NCBI GenBank assembly: GCA_963930645.1
Contig: CAWVNO010000520.1
Span: 1-64,000, forward strand
Reading direction: 5' to 3'
DNA length: 64,000 bases
From: Salticus scenicus
Taxonomy: Eukaryota; Arthropoda; Arachnida; Araneae; Salticidae
Shown here: positions 37,201 through 50,708 of the stretch, piece by piece
Numbering within the stretch: position 1 is the stretch's first letter
How the letters are laid out: every line of letters begins with the position of its first letter
The notes under the pieces: generated by a model
Told to the model about the DNA's origin: nothing
The model's input: the letters and a program-made list of their open reading frames with translations, nothing else
Database searches by the model: none
Translations under genes and position numbers: made by a program

Positions 37201-40200
37201 CAAAGTTAAACCATTTGGCCAGGAGAGCCCTTTTATGAAGGCATGTGCTCAATATCGTCGCCAAATTTTTTGGGCGAATTTTACGCCCTCTCATTTTCAA
37301 AAGTCGATTCCAAAGCAACTAATAGAGCTTTGCGATCGCAATCACTTCCAGAATCTGCAAAAGATATTCTAGTTTCATAACAGAACAGCAGGGACCTGCC
37401 AAAGTTAAACCATTTGGCCAGGAGAGCCCTTTTATGGAGACTTTGCCCGATTTCGATACCCAAAATTTTTGCGATTTTCACAGAATTTTTTTCAAAAGCC
37501 GATTCCAAAGCAACTAATAGAGCTTTGCGATCGCAATCACTTCCAGAATCTGCCCCACGAAGTCTACTTTCATAACAGATCAGCAGGGACCTGCCAAAGT
37601 TAAACAATTTGGCCAGGAGAGCCCTTTTATGAAGGCATGTGCTCAATATCGTCGCCAAATTTTTTGGGCGAATTTTACGCCCTCTCATTTTCAAAAGTCG
37701 ATTCCAAAGCAACTAATAGAGCTTTGCGATCGCAATCACTTCCAGAATCTGCAAAAGATATTCTAGTTTCATAACAGAACAGCAGGGACCTACCAAAGTT
37801 AAACCATTTGGCCAGGAGAGCCCTTTTATGGAGACTTTGCCCGATTTCGATACCCAAAATTTTTGCGATTTTCACAGAATTTTTTTCAAAAGCCGATTCC
37901 AAAGCAACTAATAGAGCTTTGCGATCGCAATCACTTCCAGAATCTGCCCCACGAAGTCTACTTTCATAACAGAACAGCAGGGACCTGCCAAAGTTAAACC
38001 ATTTGGCCAGGAGAGCCCTTTTATGAAGGCATGTGCTCAATATCGTCGCCAAATTTTTTGGGCGAATTTTACGCCCTCTCATTTTCAAAAGTCGATTCCA
38101 AAGCAACTAATAGAGCTTTGCGATCGCAATCACTTCCAGAATCTGCAAAAGATATTCTAGTTTCATAACAGAACAGCAGGGACCTGCAAAAGTTAAACCA
38201 TTTGGCCAGGAGAGCCCTTTTATGGAGACTTTGCCCGATTTCGATACCCAAAATTTTTGCGATTTTCACAGAATTTTTTTCAAAAGCCGATTCCAAAGCA
38301 ACTAATAGAGCTTTGCGATCGCAATCACTTCCAGAATCTGCCCCACGAAGTCTACTTTCATAACAGAACAGCAGGGACCAGCCAAAGTTAAACCATTTGG
38401 CCAGGAGAGCCCTTTTATGAAGGCATGTGCTCAATATCGTCGCCAAATTTGTGGGCGAATTTTACGCCCTCTCATTTTCAAAAGTCGATTCCAAAGCAAC
38501 TAATAGAGCTTTGCGATCGCAATCACTTCCAGAATCTGCAAAAGATATTCTAGTTTCATAACAGAACAGCAGGGACCTGCCAAAGTTAAACCATTTGGCC
38601 AGGAGAGCCCTTTTATGGAGACTTTGCCCGATTTCGATACCCAAAATTTTTGCGATTTTCACAGAATTTTTTTCAAAAGCCGATTCCAAAGCAACTAATA
38701 GAGCTTTGAGATCGCAATCACTTCCAGAATCTGCCCCACGAAGTCTACTTTCATAACAGAACAGCAGGGACCTGCCAAAGTTAAACCATTTGGCCAGGAG
38801 AGCCCTTTTATGAAGGCATGTGCTCAATATCGTCGCCAAATTTTTTGGGCGAATTTTACGCCCTCTCATTTTCAAAAGTCGATTCCAAAGCAACTAATAG
38901 AGCTTTGCGATCGCAATCACTTCCAGAATCTGCAAAAGATATTCTAGTTTCATAACAGAACAGCAGGGACCTGCCAAAGTTAAACCATTTGGCCAGGAGA
39001 GCCCTTTTATGGAGACTTTGCCCGATTTCGATACCCAAAATTTTTGCGATTTTCACAGAATTTTTTTCAAAAGCCGATTCCAAAGCAACTAATAGAGCTT
39101 TGCGATCGCAATCACTTCCAGAATCTGCCCCACGAAGTCTACTTTCATAACAGAACAGCAGGGACCTGCCAAAGTTAAACCATTTGGCCAGGAGAGCCCT
39201 TTTATGAAGGCATGTGCTCAATATCGTCGCCAAATGTTTTGGGCAAATTTTACGCCCTCTCATTTTCAAAAGTCGATTCCAAAGCAACTAATAGAGCTTT
39301 GCGATCGCAATCACTTCCAGAATCTGCAAAAGATATTCTAGTTTCATAACAGAACAGCAGGGACCTGCCAAGGTTAAACCATTTGGCCAGGAGAGCCCTT
39401 TTATGGAGACTTTGCCCGATTTCGATACCCAAAATTTTTGCGATTTTCACAGAATTTTTTTCAAAAGCCGATTCCAAAGCAACTAATAGAGCTTTGCGAT
39501 CGCAATCACTTCCAGTATCTGCCCCACGAAGTCTACTTTCATAACAGAACAGCAGGGACCTGCCAAAGTTAAACCATTTGGCCAGGAGAGCCCTTTTATG
39601 AAGGCATGTGCTCAATATCGTCGCCAAATTTTTTGGGCGAATTTTACGCCCTCTCATTTTCAAAAGTCGATTCCAAAGCAACTAATAGAGCTTTGCGATC
39701 GCAATCACTTCCAGAATCTGCAAAAGATATTCTAGTTTCATAACAGAACAGCAGGGACCTGCCAAAGTTAAACCATTTGGCCAGGAGAGCCCTTTTATGG
39801 AGACTTTGCCCGATTTCGATACCCAAAATTTTTGCGATTTTCACAGAATTTTTTTCAAAAGCCGATTCCAAAGCAACTAATAGAGCTTTGCGATCGCAAT
39901 CACTTCCAGAATCTGCCCCACGAAGTCTACTTTCATAACAGAACAGCAGGGACCTGCCAAAGTTAAACAATTTGGCCAGGAGAGCCCTTTTATGAAGGCA
40001 TGTGCTCAATATCGTCGCCAAATTTTTTGGGCGAATTTTACGCCCTCTCATTTTCAAAAGTCGATTCCAAAGCAACTAATAGAGCTTTGCGATCGCAATC
40101 ACTTCCAGAATCTGCAAAAGATATTCTAGTTTCATAACAGAACAGCAGGGACCTGCCAAAGTTAAACCATTTGGCCAGGAGAGCCCTTTTATGGAGACTT

Positions 40201-42002
40201 TGCCCGATTTCGATACCCAAAATTTTTGCGATTTTCACAGAATTTTTTTCAAAAGCCGATTCCAAAGCAACTAATAGAGCTTTGCGATCGCAATCACTTC
40301 CACAATCTGCCCCACGAAGTCTACTTTCATAACAGAACAGCAGGGACCTGCCAAAGTTAAACCATTTGGCCAGGAGAGCCCTTTTATGAAGGCATGTGCT
40401 CAATATCGTCGCCAAATTTTTTGGGCGAATTTTACGCCCTCTCATTTTCAAATGTCGATTCCAAAGCAACTAATAGAGCTTTGCGATCGCAATCACTTCC
40501 AGAATCTGCAAAAGATATTCTAGTTTCATAACAGAACAGCAGGGACCTGCCAAAGTTAAACCATTTGGCCAGGAGAGCCCTTTTATGGAGACTTTGCCCG
40601 ATTTCGATACCCAAAATTTTTGCGATTTTCACAGAATTTTTTTCAAAAGCCGATTCCAAAGCAACTAATAGAGCTTTGCGATCGCAATCACTTCCAGAAT
40701 CTGCCCCACGAAGTCTACTTTCATAACAGAACAGCAGGGACCTGCCAAAGTTAAACCATTTGGCCAGGAGAGCCCTTTTATGAAGGCATGTGCTCAATAT
40801 CGTCGCCAAATTTTTTGGGCGAATTTTACGCCCTCTCATTTTCAAAAGTCGATTCCAAAGCAACTAATAGAGCTTTGCGATCGCAATCACTTCCAGAATC
40901 TGCAAAAGATATTCTAGTTTCATAACAGAACAGCAGGGACCTGCCAAAGTTAAACCATTTGGCCAGGAGAGCCCTTTTATGGAGACTTTGCCCGATTTCG
41001 ATACCCAAAATTTTTGCGATTTTCACAGAATTTTTTTCAAAAGCCGATTCCAAAGCAACTAATAGAGCTTTGCGATCGCAATCACTTCCAGAATCTGCCC
41101 CTCGAAGTCTACTTTCATAACAGAACAGCAGGGACCTGCCAAAGTTAAACCATTTGGCCAGGAGAGCCCTTTTATGAAGGCATGTGCTCAATATCGTCGC
41201 CAAATTTTTTGGGCGAATTTTACGCCCTCTCATTTTCAAAAGTCGATTCCAAAGCAACTAATAGAGCTTTGCGATCGCAATCACTTCCAGAATCTGCAAA
41301 AGATATTCTAGTTTCATAACAGAACAGCAGGGACCTGCCAAAGTTAAACCATTTGGCCAGGAGAGCCCTTTTATGGAGACTTTGCCCGATTTCGATACCC
41401 AAAATTTTTGCGATTTTCACAGAATTTTTTTCAAAAGCCGATTCCAAAGCAACTAATTGAGCTTTGCGATCGCAATCACTTCCAGTATCTGCCCCACGAA
41501 GTCTACTTTCATAACAGAACAGCAGGGACCTGCCAAAGTTAAACCATTTGGCCAGGAGAGCCCTTTTATGAAGGCATGTGCTCAATATCGTCGCCAAATT
41601 TTTTGGGCGAATTTTACGCCCTCTCATTTTCAAAAGTCGATTCCAAAGCAACTAATAGAGCTTTGCGATCGCAATCACTTCCAGAATCTGCAAAAGATAT
41701 TCTAGTTTCATAACAGAACAGCAGGGACCTGCCAAAGTTAAACCATTTGGCCAGGAGAGCCCTTTTATGGAGACTTTGCCCGATTTCGATACCCAAAATT
41801 TTTGCGATTTTCACAGAATTTTTTTCAAAAGCCGATTCCAAAGCAACTAATAGAGCTTTGCGATCGCAATCACTTCCAGAATCTGCCCCACGAAGTCTAC
41901 TTTCATAACAGAACAGCAGGGACCTGCCAAAGTTAAACAATTTGGCCAGGAGAGCCCTTTTATGAAGGCATGTGCTCAATATCGTCGCCAAATTTTTTGG
42001 GC
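28251..42002. repeat. Array region 4: mostly canonical dimers with single-base slips
   Basis: The dimers are regular, with one-base T deletions in the V2b T-tract (near 28991, 35297, 36478 and 38449). G insertions at the ATAG(G)AGC site occur near 30625, 31021 and 32598. There is an extra A near 30660 and one deleted A near 34740. A linked pair of variants (CCTGCAAAAG followed by the short T tract) recurs at 28732, 36219 and 38188. HIP1 is GAGATCGC at 38708-38715. No unique sequence is seen. Confidence 0.83.
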
Positions 42003-43218
42003 GAATTTTACGCCCTCTCATTTTCAAAAGTCGATTCCAAAGCAACTAATAGAGCTTTGCGATCGCAATCACTTCCAGAATCTGCAAAAGATATTCTAGT
42101 TTCATAACAGAACAGCAGGGACCTGCCAAAGTGAAACCATTTGGCCAGGAGAGCCCTTTTATGGAGACTTTGCCCGATTTCGATACCCAAAATTTTTGCG
42201 ATTTTCACAGAATTTTTTTCAAAAGCCGATTCCAAAGCAACTAATAGAGCTTTGCGATCGCAATCACTTCCAGAATCTGCCCCACGAAGTCTACTTTCAT
42301 AACAGAACAGCAGGGACCTGCCAAAGTTAAACCATTTGGCCAGGAGAGCCCTTTTATGAAGGCATGTGCTCAATATCGTCGCCAAATTTTTTGGGCGAAT
42401 TTTACGCCCTCTCATTTTCAAAAGTCGATTCCAAAGCAACTAATAGAGCTTTGCGATCGCAATCACTTCCAGAATCTGCAAAAGATATTCTAGTTTCATA
42501 ACAGAACAGCAGGGACCTGCCAAAGTTAAACCATTTGGCCAGGAGAGCCCTTTTATGGAGACTTTGCCCGATTTCGATACCCAAAATTTTTGCGATTTTC
42601 ACAGAATTTTTTTCAAAAGCCGATTCCAAAGCAACTAATAGAGCTTTGCGATCGCAATCACTTCCAGAATCTGCCCCACGAAGTCTACTTTCATAACAGA
42701 ACAGCAGGGACCTGCCAAAGTTAAACCATTTGGCCAGGAGAGCCCTTTTATGAAGGCATGTGCTCAATATCGTCGCCAAATTTTTTGGGCGAATTTTACG
42801 CCCTTTCATTTTCAAAAGTCGATTCCAAAGCAACTAATAGAGCTTTGCGATCGCAATCACTTCCAGAATCTGCAAAAGATATTCTAGTTTCATAACAGAA
42901 CAGCAGGGACCTGCCAAAGTTAAACCATTTGGCCAGGAGAGCCCTTTTATGGAGACTTTGCCCGATTTCGATACCCAAAATTTTTGCGATTTTCACAGAA
43001 TTTTTTTCAAAAGCCGATTCCAAAGCAACTAATAGAGCTTTGCGATCGCAATCACTTCCAGAATCTGCCCCACGAAGTCTATTTTCATAACAGAACAGCA
43101 GGGACCCGCCAAAGTTAAACCATTTGGCCAGGAGAGCCCTTTTATGAAGGCATGTGCTCAATATCGTCGCCAAATTTTTTGGGCGAATTTTACGCCCTCT
43201 CATTTTCAAAAGTCGATT

Positions 43219-43417
43219 CCAAAGCAACTAATAGAGCTTTGCGATCGCAATCACTTCCAGAATCTGCAAAAGATATTCTAGTTTCATAACAGAACAGCAG
43301 GGACCTGCCAAAGTTAAACCATTTGGCCAGGAGAGCCCTTTTATGAAGGCATGTGCTCAATATCGTCGCCAAATTTTTTGGGCGAATTTTACGCCCTCTC
43401 ATTTTCAAAAGTCGATT
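43219..43417. repeat. Hybrid half-unit (V1a-V2b) followed by the GATTACAAAG variant
   Basis: The extra 199-bp half ends at a unit with CC-to-AC at its start (43418). The same combination recurs at 58195-58393, 61944-62142 and 63524-63722, giving four linked copies across the right third of the window. Confidence 0.87.
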
Positions 43418-46400
43418 ACAAAGCAACTAATAGAGCTTTGCGATCGCAATCACTTCCAGAATCTGCAAAAGATATTCTAGTTTCATAACAGAACAGCAGG
43501 GACCTGCCAAAGTTAAACCATTTGGCCAGGAGAGCCCTTTTATGGAGACTTTGCCCGATTTCGATACCCAAAATTTTTGCGATTTTCACAGAATTTTTTT
43601 CAAAAGCCGATTCCAAAGCAACTAATAGAGCTTTGCGATCGCAATCACTTCCAGAATCTGCCCCACGAAGTCTACTTTCATAACAGAACAGCAGGGACCT
43701 GCCAAAGTTAAACCATTTGGCCAGGAGAGCCCTTTTATGAAGGCATGTGCTCAATATCGTCGCCAAATTTTTTGGGCGAATTTTACGCCCTCTCATTTTC
43801 AAAAGTCGATTCCAAAGCAACTAATAGAGCTTTGCGATCGCAATCACTTCCAGAATCTGCAAAAGATATTCTAGTTTCATAACAGAACAGCAGGGACCTG
43901 CCAAAGTTAAACCATTTGGCCAGGAGAGCCCTTTTATGGAGACTTTGCCCGATTTCGATACCCAAAATTTTTGCGATTTTCACAGAATTTTTTTCAAAAG
44001 CCGATTCCAAAGCAACTAATAGAGCTTTGCGATCGCAATCACTTCCAGAATCTGCCCCACGAAGTCTACTTTCATAACAGAACAGCAGGGACCCGCCAAA
44101 GTTAAACCATTTGGCCAGGAGAGCCCTTTTATGAAGGCATGTGCTCAATATCGTCGCCAAATTTTTTGGGCGAATTTTACGCCCTCTCATTTTCAAAAGT
44201 CGATTCCAAAGCAACTAATAGAGCTTTGCGATCGCAATCACTTCCAGAATCTGCAAAAGATATTCTAGTTTCATAACAGAACAGCAGGGACCTGCCAAAG
44301 TTAAACCGTTTGGCCAGGAGAGCCCTTTTATGGAGACTTTGCCCGATTTCGATACCCAAAATTTTTGCGATTTTCACAGAATTTTTTTCAAAAGCCGATT
44401 CCAAAGCAACTAATAGAGCTTTGCGATCGCAATCACTTCCAGAATCTGCCCCACGAAGTCTACTTTCATAACAGAACAGCAGGGACCTGCCAAAGTTAAA
44501 CCATTTGGCCAGGAGAGCCCTTTTATGAAGGCATGTGCTCAATATCGTCGCCAAATTTTTTGGGCGAATTTTACGCCCTCTCATTTTCAAAAGTCGATTC
44601 CAAAGCAACTAATAGAGCTTTGCGATCGCAATCACTTCCAGAATCTGCAAAAGATATTCTAGTTTCATAACAGAACAGCAGGGACCTGCCAAAGTTAAAC
44701 CATTTGGCCAGGAGAGCCCTTTTATGGAGACTTTGCCCGATTTCGATACCCAAAATTTTTGCGATTTTCACAGAATTTTTTTCAAAAGCCGATTCCAAAG
44801 CAACTAATAGAGCTTTGCGATCGCAATCACTTCCAGAATCTGCCCCACGAAGTCTACTTTTATAACAGAACAGCAGGGACCTGCCAAAGTTAAACCATTT
44901 GGCCAGGAGAGCCCTTTTATGAAGGCATGTGCTCAATATCGTCGCCAAATTTTTTGGGCGAATTTTACGCCCTCTCATTTTCAAAAGTCGAATCCAAAGC
45001 AACTAATAGAGCTTTGCGATCGCAATCACTTCCAGAATCTGCAAAAGATATTCTAGTTTCATAACAGAACAGCAGGGACCTGCCAAAGTTAAACCATTTG
45101 GCCAGGAGAGCCCTTTTATGGAGACTTTGCCCGATTTCGATACCCAAAATTTTTGCGATTTTCACAGAATTTTTTTCAAAAGCCGATTCCAAAGCAACTA
45201 ATAGAGCTTTGCGATCGCAATCACTTCCAGAATCTGCCCCACGAAGTCTACTTTCATAACAGAACAGCAGGGACCTGCCAAAGTTAAACCATTTGGCCAG
45301 GAGAGCCCTTTTATGAAGGCATGTGCTCAATATCGTCGCCAAATTTTTTTGGCGAATTTTACGCCCTCTCATTTTCAAAAGTCGATTCCAAAGCAACTAA
45401 TAGAGCTTTGCGATCGCAATCACTTCCAGAATCTGCAAAAGATATTCTAGTTTCATAACAGAACAGCAGGGACCTGCCAAAGTTAAACCATTTGGCCAGG
45501 AGAGCCCTTTTATGGAGACTTTGCCCGATTTCGATACCCAAAATTTTTGCGATTTTCACAGAATTTTTTTCAAAAGCCGATTCCAAAGCAACTAATAGAG
45601 CTTTGCGATCGCAATCACTTCCAGAATCTGCCCCACGAAGTCTACTTTCATAACAGAACAGCAGGGACCTGCCAAAGTTAAACCATTTGGCCAGGAGAGC
45701 CCTTTTATGAAGGCATGTGCTCAATATCGTCGCCAAATTTTTTGGGCGAATTTTACGCCCTCTCATTTTCAAAAGTCGATTCCAAAGCAACTAATAGAGC
45801 TTTGCGATCGCAATCACTTCCAGAATCTGCAAAAGATATTCTAGTTTCATAACAGAACAGCAGGGACCTGCCAAAGTTAAACCATTTGGCCAGGAGAGCC
45901 CTTTTATGGAGACTTTGCCCGATTTCGATACCCAAAATTTTTGCGATTTTCACAGAATTTTTTTCAAAAGCCGATTCCAAAGCAACTAATAGAGCTTTGC
46001 GATCGCAATCACTTCCAGAATCTGCCCCACGAAGTCTACTTTTATAACAGAACAGCAGGGACCTGCCAAAGTTAAACCATTTGGCCAGGAGAGCCCTTTT
46101 ATGAAGGCATGTGCTCAATATCGTCGCCAAATTTTTTGGGCGAATTTTACGCCCTCTCATTTTCAAAAGTCGATTCCAAAGCAACTAATAGAGCTTTGCG
46201 ATCGCAATCACTTCCAGAATCTGCAAAAGATATTCTAGTTTCATAACAGAACAGCAGGGACCTGCCAAAGTTAAACCATTTGGCCAGGAGAGCCCTTTTA
46301 TGGAGACTTTGCCCGATTTCGATACCCAAAATTTTTGCGATTTTCACAGAATTTTTTTCAAAAGCCGATTCCAAAGCAACTAATAGAGCTTTGCGATCGC

Positions 46401-47158
46401 AATCACTTCCAGAATCTGCCCCACGAAGTCTACTTTTATAACAGAACAGCAGGGACCTGCCAAAGTTAAACCATTTGGCCAGGAGAGCCCTTTTATGAAG
46501 GCATGTGCTCAATATCGTCGCCAAATTTTTTGGGCGAATTTTACGCCCTCTCATTTTCAAAAGTCGATTCCAAAGCAACTAATAGAGCTTTGCGATCGCA
46601 ATCACTTCCAGAATCTGCAAAAGATATTCTAGTTTCATAACAGAACAGCAGGGACCTGCCAAAGTTAAACCATTTGGCCAGGAGAGCCCTTTTATGGAGA
46701 CTTTGCCCGATTTCGATACCCAAAATTTTTGCGATTTTCACAGAATTTTTTTCAAAAGCCGATTCCAAAGCAACTAATAGAGCTTTGCGATCGCAATCAC
46801 TTCCAGAATCTGCCCCACGAAGTCTACTTTCATAACAGAACAGCAGGGACCTGCCAAAGTTAAACCATTTGGCCAGGAGAGCCCTTTTATGAAGGCATGT
46901 GCTCAATATCGTCGCCAAATTTTTTTGGCGAATTTTACGCCCTCTCATTTTCAAAAGTCGATTCCAAAGCAACTAATAGAGCTTTGCGATCGCAATCACT
47001 TCCAGAATCTGCAAAAGATATTCTAGTTTCATAACAGAACTGCAGGGACCTGCCAAAGTTAAACCATTTGGCCAGGAGAGCCCTTTTATGGAGACTTTGC
47101 CCGATTTCGATACCCAAAATTTTTGCGATTTTCACAGAATTTTTTTCAAAAGCCGATT

Positions 47159-47357
47159 CAAAAGCAACTAATAGAGCTTTGCGATCGCAATCACTTCCAG
47201 AATCTGCAAAAGATATTCTAGTTTCATAACAGAACAGCAGGGACCTGCCAAAGTTAAACCATTTGGCCAGGAGAGCCCTTTTATGAAGGCATGTGCTCAA
47301 TATCGTCGCCAAATTTTTTGGGCGAATTTTACGCCCTCTCATTTTCAAAAGTCGATT
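47159..47357. repeat. B half with converted V1 (A-C dimer, no phase change)
   Basis: Here V1b is replaced by V1a inside an otherwise normal 394-bp dimer, so spacing is unchanged. Similar converted halves are at 49523-49721, 50904-51102, 52480-52678, 56026-56224 and 60169-60367. This fits gene conversion, or paired exchanges, rather than simple insertion. Confidence 0.82.
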
Positions 47358-50300
47358 ACAAAGCAACTAAAAGAGCTTTGCGATCGCAATCACTTCCAGA
47401 ATCTGCAAAAGATATTCTAGTTTCATAGCAGAACAGCAGGGACCTGCCAAAGTTAAACCATTTGGCCAGGAGAGCCCTTTTATGGAGACTTTGCCCGATT
47501 TCGATACCCAAAATTTTTGCGATTTTCACAGAATTTTTTTCAAAAGCCGATTCCAAAGCAACTAATAGAGCTTTGCGATCGCAATCACTTCCAGAATCTG
47601 CCCCACGAAGTCTACTTTCATAACAGAACAGCAGGGACCTGCCAAAGTTAAACCATTTGGCCAGGAGAGCCCTTTTATGAAGGCATGTGCTCAATATCGT
47701 CGCCAAATTTTTTGGGCGAATTTTACGCCCTCTCATTTTCAAAAGTCGATTCCAAAGCAACTAATAGAGCTTTGCGATCGCAATCACTTCCAGAATCTGC
47801 AAAAGATATTCTAGTTTCATAACAGAACAGCAGGGACCTGCCAAAGTTAAACCATTTGGCCAGGAGAGCCCTTTTATGGAGACTTTGCCCGATTTCGATA
47901 CCCAAAATTTTTGCGATTTTCACAGAATTTTTTTCAAAAGCCGATTCCAAAGCAACTAATAGAGCTTTGCGATCGCAATCACTTCCAGAATCTGCCCCAC
48001 GAAGTCTACTTTCATAACAGAACAGCAGGGACCCGCCAAAGTTAAACCATTTGGCCAGGAGAGCCCTTTTATGAAGGCATGTGCTCAATATCGTCGCCAA
48101 ATTTTTTGGGCGAATTTTACGCCCTCTCATTTTCAAAAGTCGATTCCAAAGCAACTAATAGAGCTTTTCGATCGCAATCACTTCCAGAATCTGCAAAAGA
48201 TATTCTAGTTTCATAACAGAACAGCAGGGACCTGCCAAAGTTAAACCATTTGGCCAGGAGAGCCCTTTTATGGAGACTTTGCCCGATTTCGATACCCAAA
48301 ATTTTTGCGATTTTCACAGAATTTTTTTCAAAAGCCGATTCCAAAGCAACTAATAGAGCTTTGCGATCGCAATCACTTCCAGAATCTGCCCCACGAAGTC
48401 TACTTTCATAACAGAACAGCAGGGACCTGCCAAAGTTAAACCATTTGGCCAGGAGAGCCCTTTTATGAAGGCATGTGCTCAATATCGTCGCCAAATTTTT
48501 TGGGCGAATTTTACGCCCTCTCATTTTCAAAAGTCGATTCCAAAGCAACTAATAGAGCTTTGCGATCGCAATCACTTCCAGAATCTGCAAAAGATATTCT
48601 AGTTTCATAACAGAACAGCAGGGACCTGCCAAAGTTAAACCATTTGGCCAGGAGAGCCCTTTTATGGAGACTTTGCCCGATTTCGATACCCAAAATTTTT
48701 GCGATTTTCACAGAATTTTTTTCAAAAGCCGATTCCAAAGCAACTAATAGAGCTTTGCGATCGCAATCACTTCCAGAATCTGCCCCACGAAGTCTACTTT
48801 CATAACAGAACAGCAGGGACCTGCCAAAGTTAAACCATTTGGCCAGGAGAGCCCTTTTATGAAGGCATGTGCTCAATATCGTCGCCAAATTTTTTGGGCG
48901 AATTTTACGCCCTCTCATTTTCAAAAGTCGATTCCAAAGCAACTAATAGAGCTTTGCGATCGCAATCACTTCCAGAATCTGCAAAAGATATTCTAGTTTC
49001 ATAACAGAACAGCAGGGACCTGCCAAAGTTAAACCATTTGGCCAGGAGAGCCCTTTTATGGAGACTTTGCCCGATTTCGATACCCAAAATTTTTGCGATT
49101 TTCACAGAATTTTTTTCAAAAGCCGATTCCAAAGCAACTAATAGAGCTTTGCGATCGCAATCACTTCCAGAATCTGCCCCACGAAGTCTACTTTCATAAC
49201 AGAACAGCAGGGACCTGCCAAAGTTAAACCATTTGGCCAGGAGAGCCCTTTTATGAAGGCATGTGCTCAATATCGTCGCCAAATTTTTTGGGCGAATTTT
49301 ACGCCCTCTCATTTTCAAAAGTCGATTCCAAAGCAACTAATAGAGCTTTGCGATCGCAATCACTTCCAGAATCTGCAAAAGATATTCTAGTTTCATAACA
49401 GAACAGCAGGGACCTGCCAAAGTTAAACCATTTGGCCAGGAGAGCCCTTTTATGGAGACTTTGCCCGATTTCGATACCCAAAATTTTTGCGATTTTCACA
49501 GAATTTTTTTCAAAAGCCGATTCCAAAGCAACTAATAGAGCTTTGCGATCGCAATCACTTCCAGAATCTGCAAAAGATATTCTAGTTTCATAACAGAACA
49601 GCAGGGACCTGCCAAAGTTAAACCATTTGGCCAGGAGAGCCCTTTTATGAAGGCATGTGCTCAATATCGTCGCCAAATTTTTTGGGCGAATTTTACGCCC
49701 TCTCATTTTCAAAAGTCGATTCCAAAGCAACTAATAGAGCTTTGCGATCGCAATCACTTCCAGAATCTGCAAAAGATATTCTAGTTTCATAACAGAACAG
49801 CAGGGACCTGCCAAAGTTAAACCATTTGGCCAGGAGAGCCCTTTTATGGAGACTTTGCCCGATTTCGATACCCAAAATTTTTGCGATTTTCACAGAATTT
49901 TTTTCAAAAGCCGATTCCAAAGCAACTAATAGAGCTTTGCGATCGCAATCACTTCCAGAATCTGCCCCACGAAGTCTACTTTCATAACAGAACAGCAGGG
50001 ACCTGCCAAAGTTAAACCATTTGGCCAGGAGAGCCCTTTTATGAAGGCATGTGCTCAATATCGTCGCCAAATTTTTTGGGCGAATTTTACGCCCTCTCAT
50101 TTTCAAAAGTCGATTCCAAAGCAACTAATAGAGCTTTGCGATCGCAATCACTTCCAGAATCTGCAAAAGATATTCTAGTTTCATAACAGAACAGCAGGGA
50201 CCTGCCAAAGTTAAACCATTTGGCCAGGAGAGCCCTTTTATGGAGACTTTGCCCGAATTCGATACCCAAAATTTTTGCGATTTTCACAGAATTTTTTTCA

Positions 50301-50509
50301 AAAGCCGATTCCAAAGCAACTAATAGAGCTTTGCGATCGCAATCACTTCCAGAATCTGCCCCACGAAGTCTACTTTCATAACAGAACAGCAGGGACCTGC
50401 CAAAGTTAAACCATTTGGCCAGGAGAGCCCTTTTATGAAGGCATGTGCTCAATATCGTCGCCAAATTTTTTGGGCGAATTTTACGCCCTCTCATTTTCAA
50501 AAGTCGATT

Positions 50510-50708
50510 CCAAAGCAACTAATAGAGCTTTGCGATCGCAATCACTTCCAGAATCTGCAAAAGATATTCTAGTTTCATAACAGAACAGCAGGGACCTGCC
50601 AAAGTTAAACCATTTGGCCAGGAGAGCCCTTTTATGAAGGCATGTGCTCAATATCGTCGCCAAATTTTTTGGGCGAATTTTACGCCCTCTCATTTTCAAA
50701 AGTCGATT
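50510..50708. repeat. Hybrid half-unit (V1a-V2b), extra copy
   Basis: It is duplicated at 52086-52284 as part of the 1,576-bp block. A further hybrid of the same type lies at 59381-59579. Confidence 0.86.
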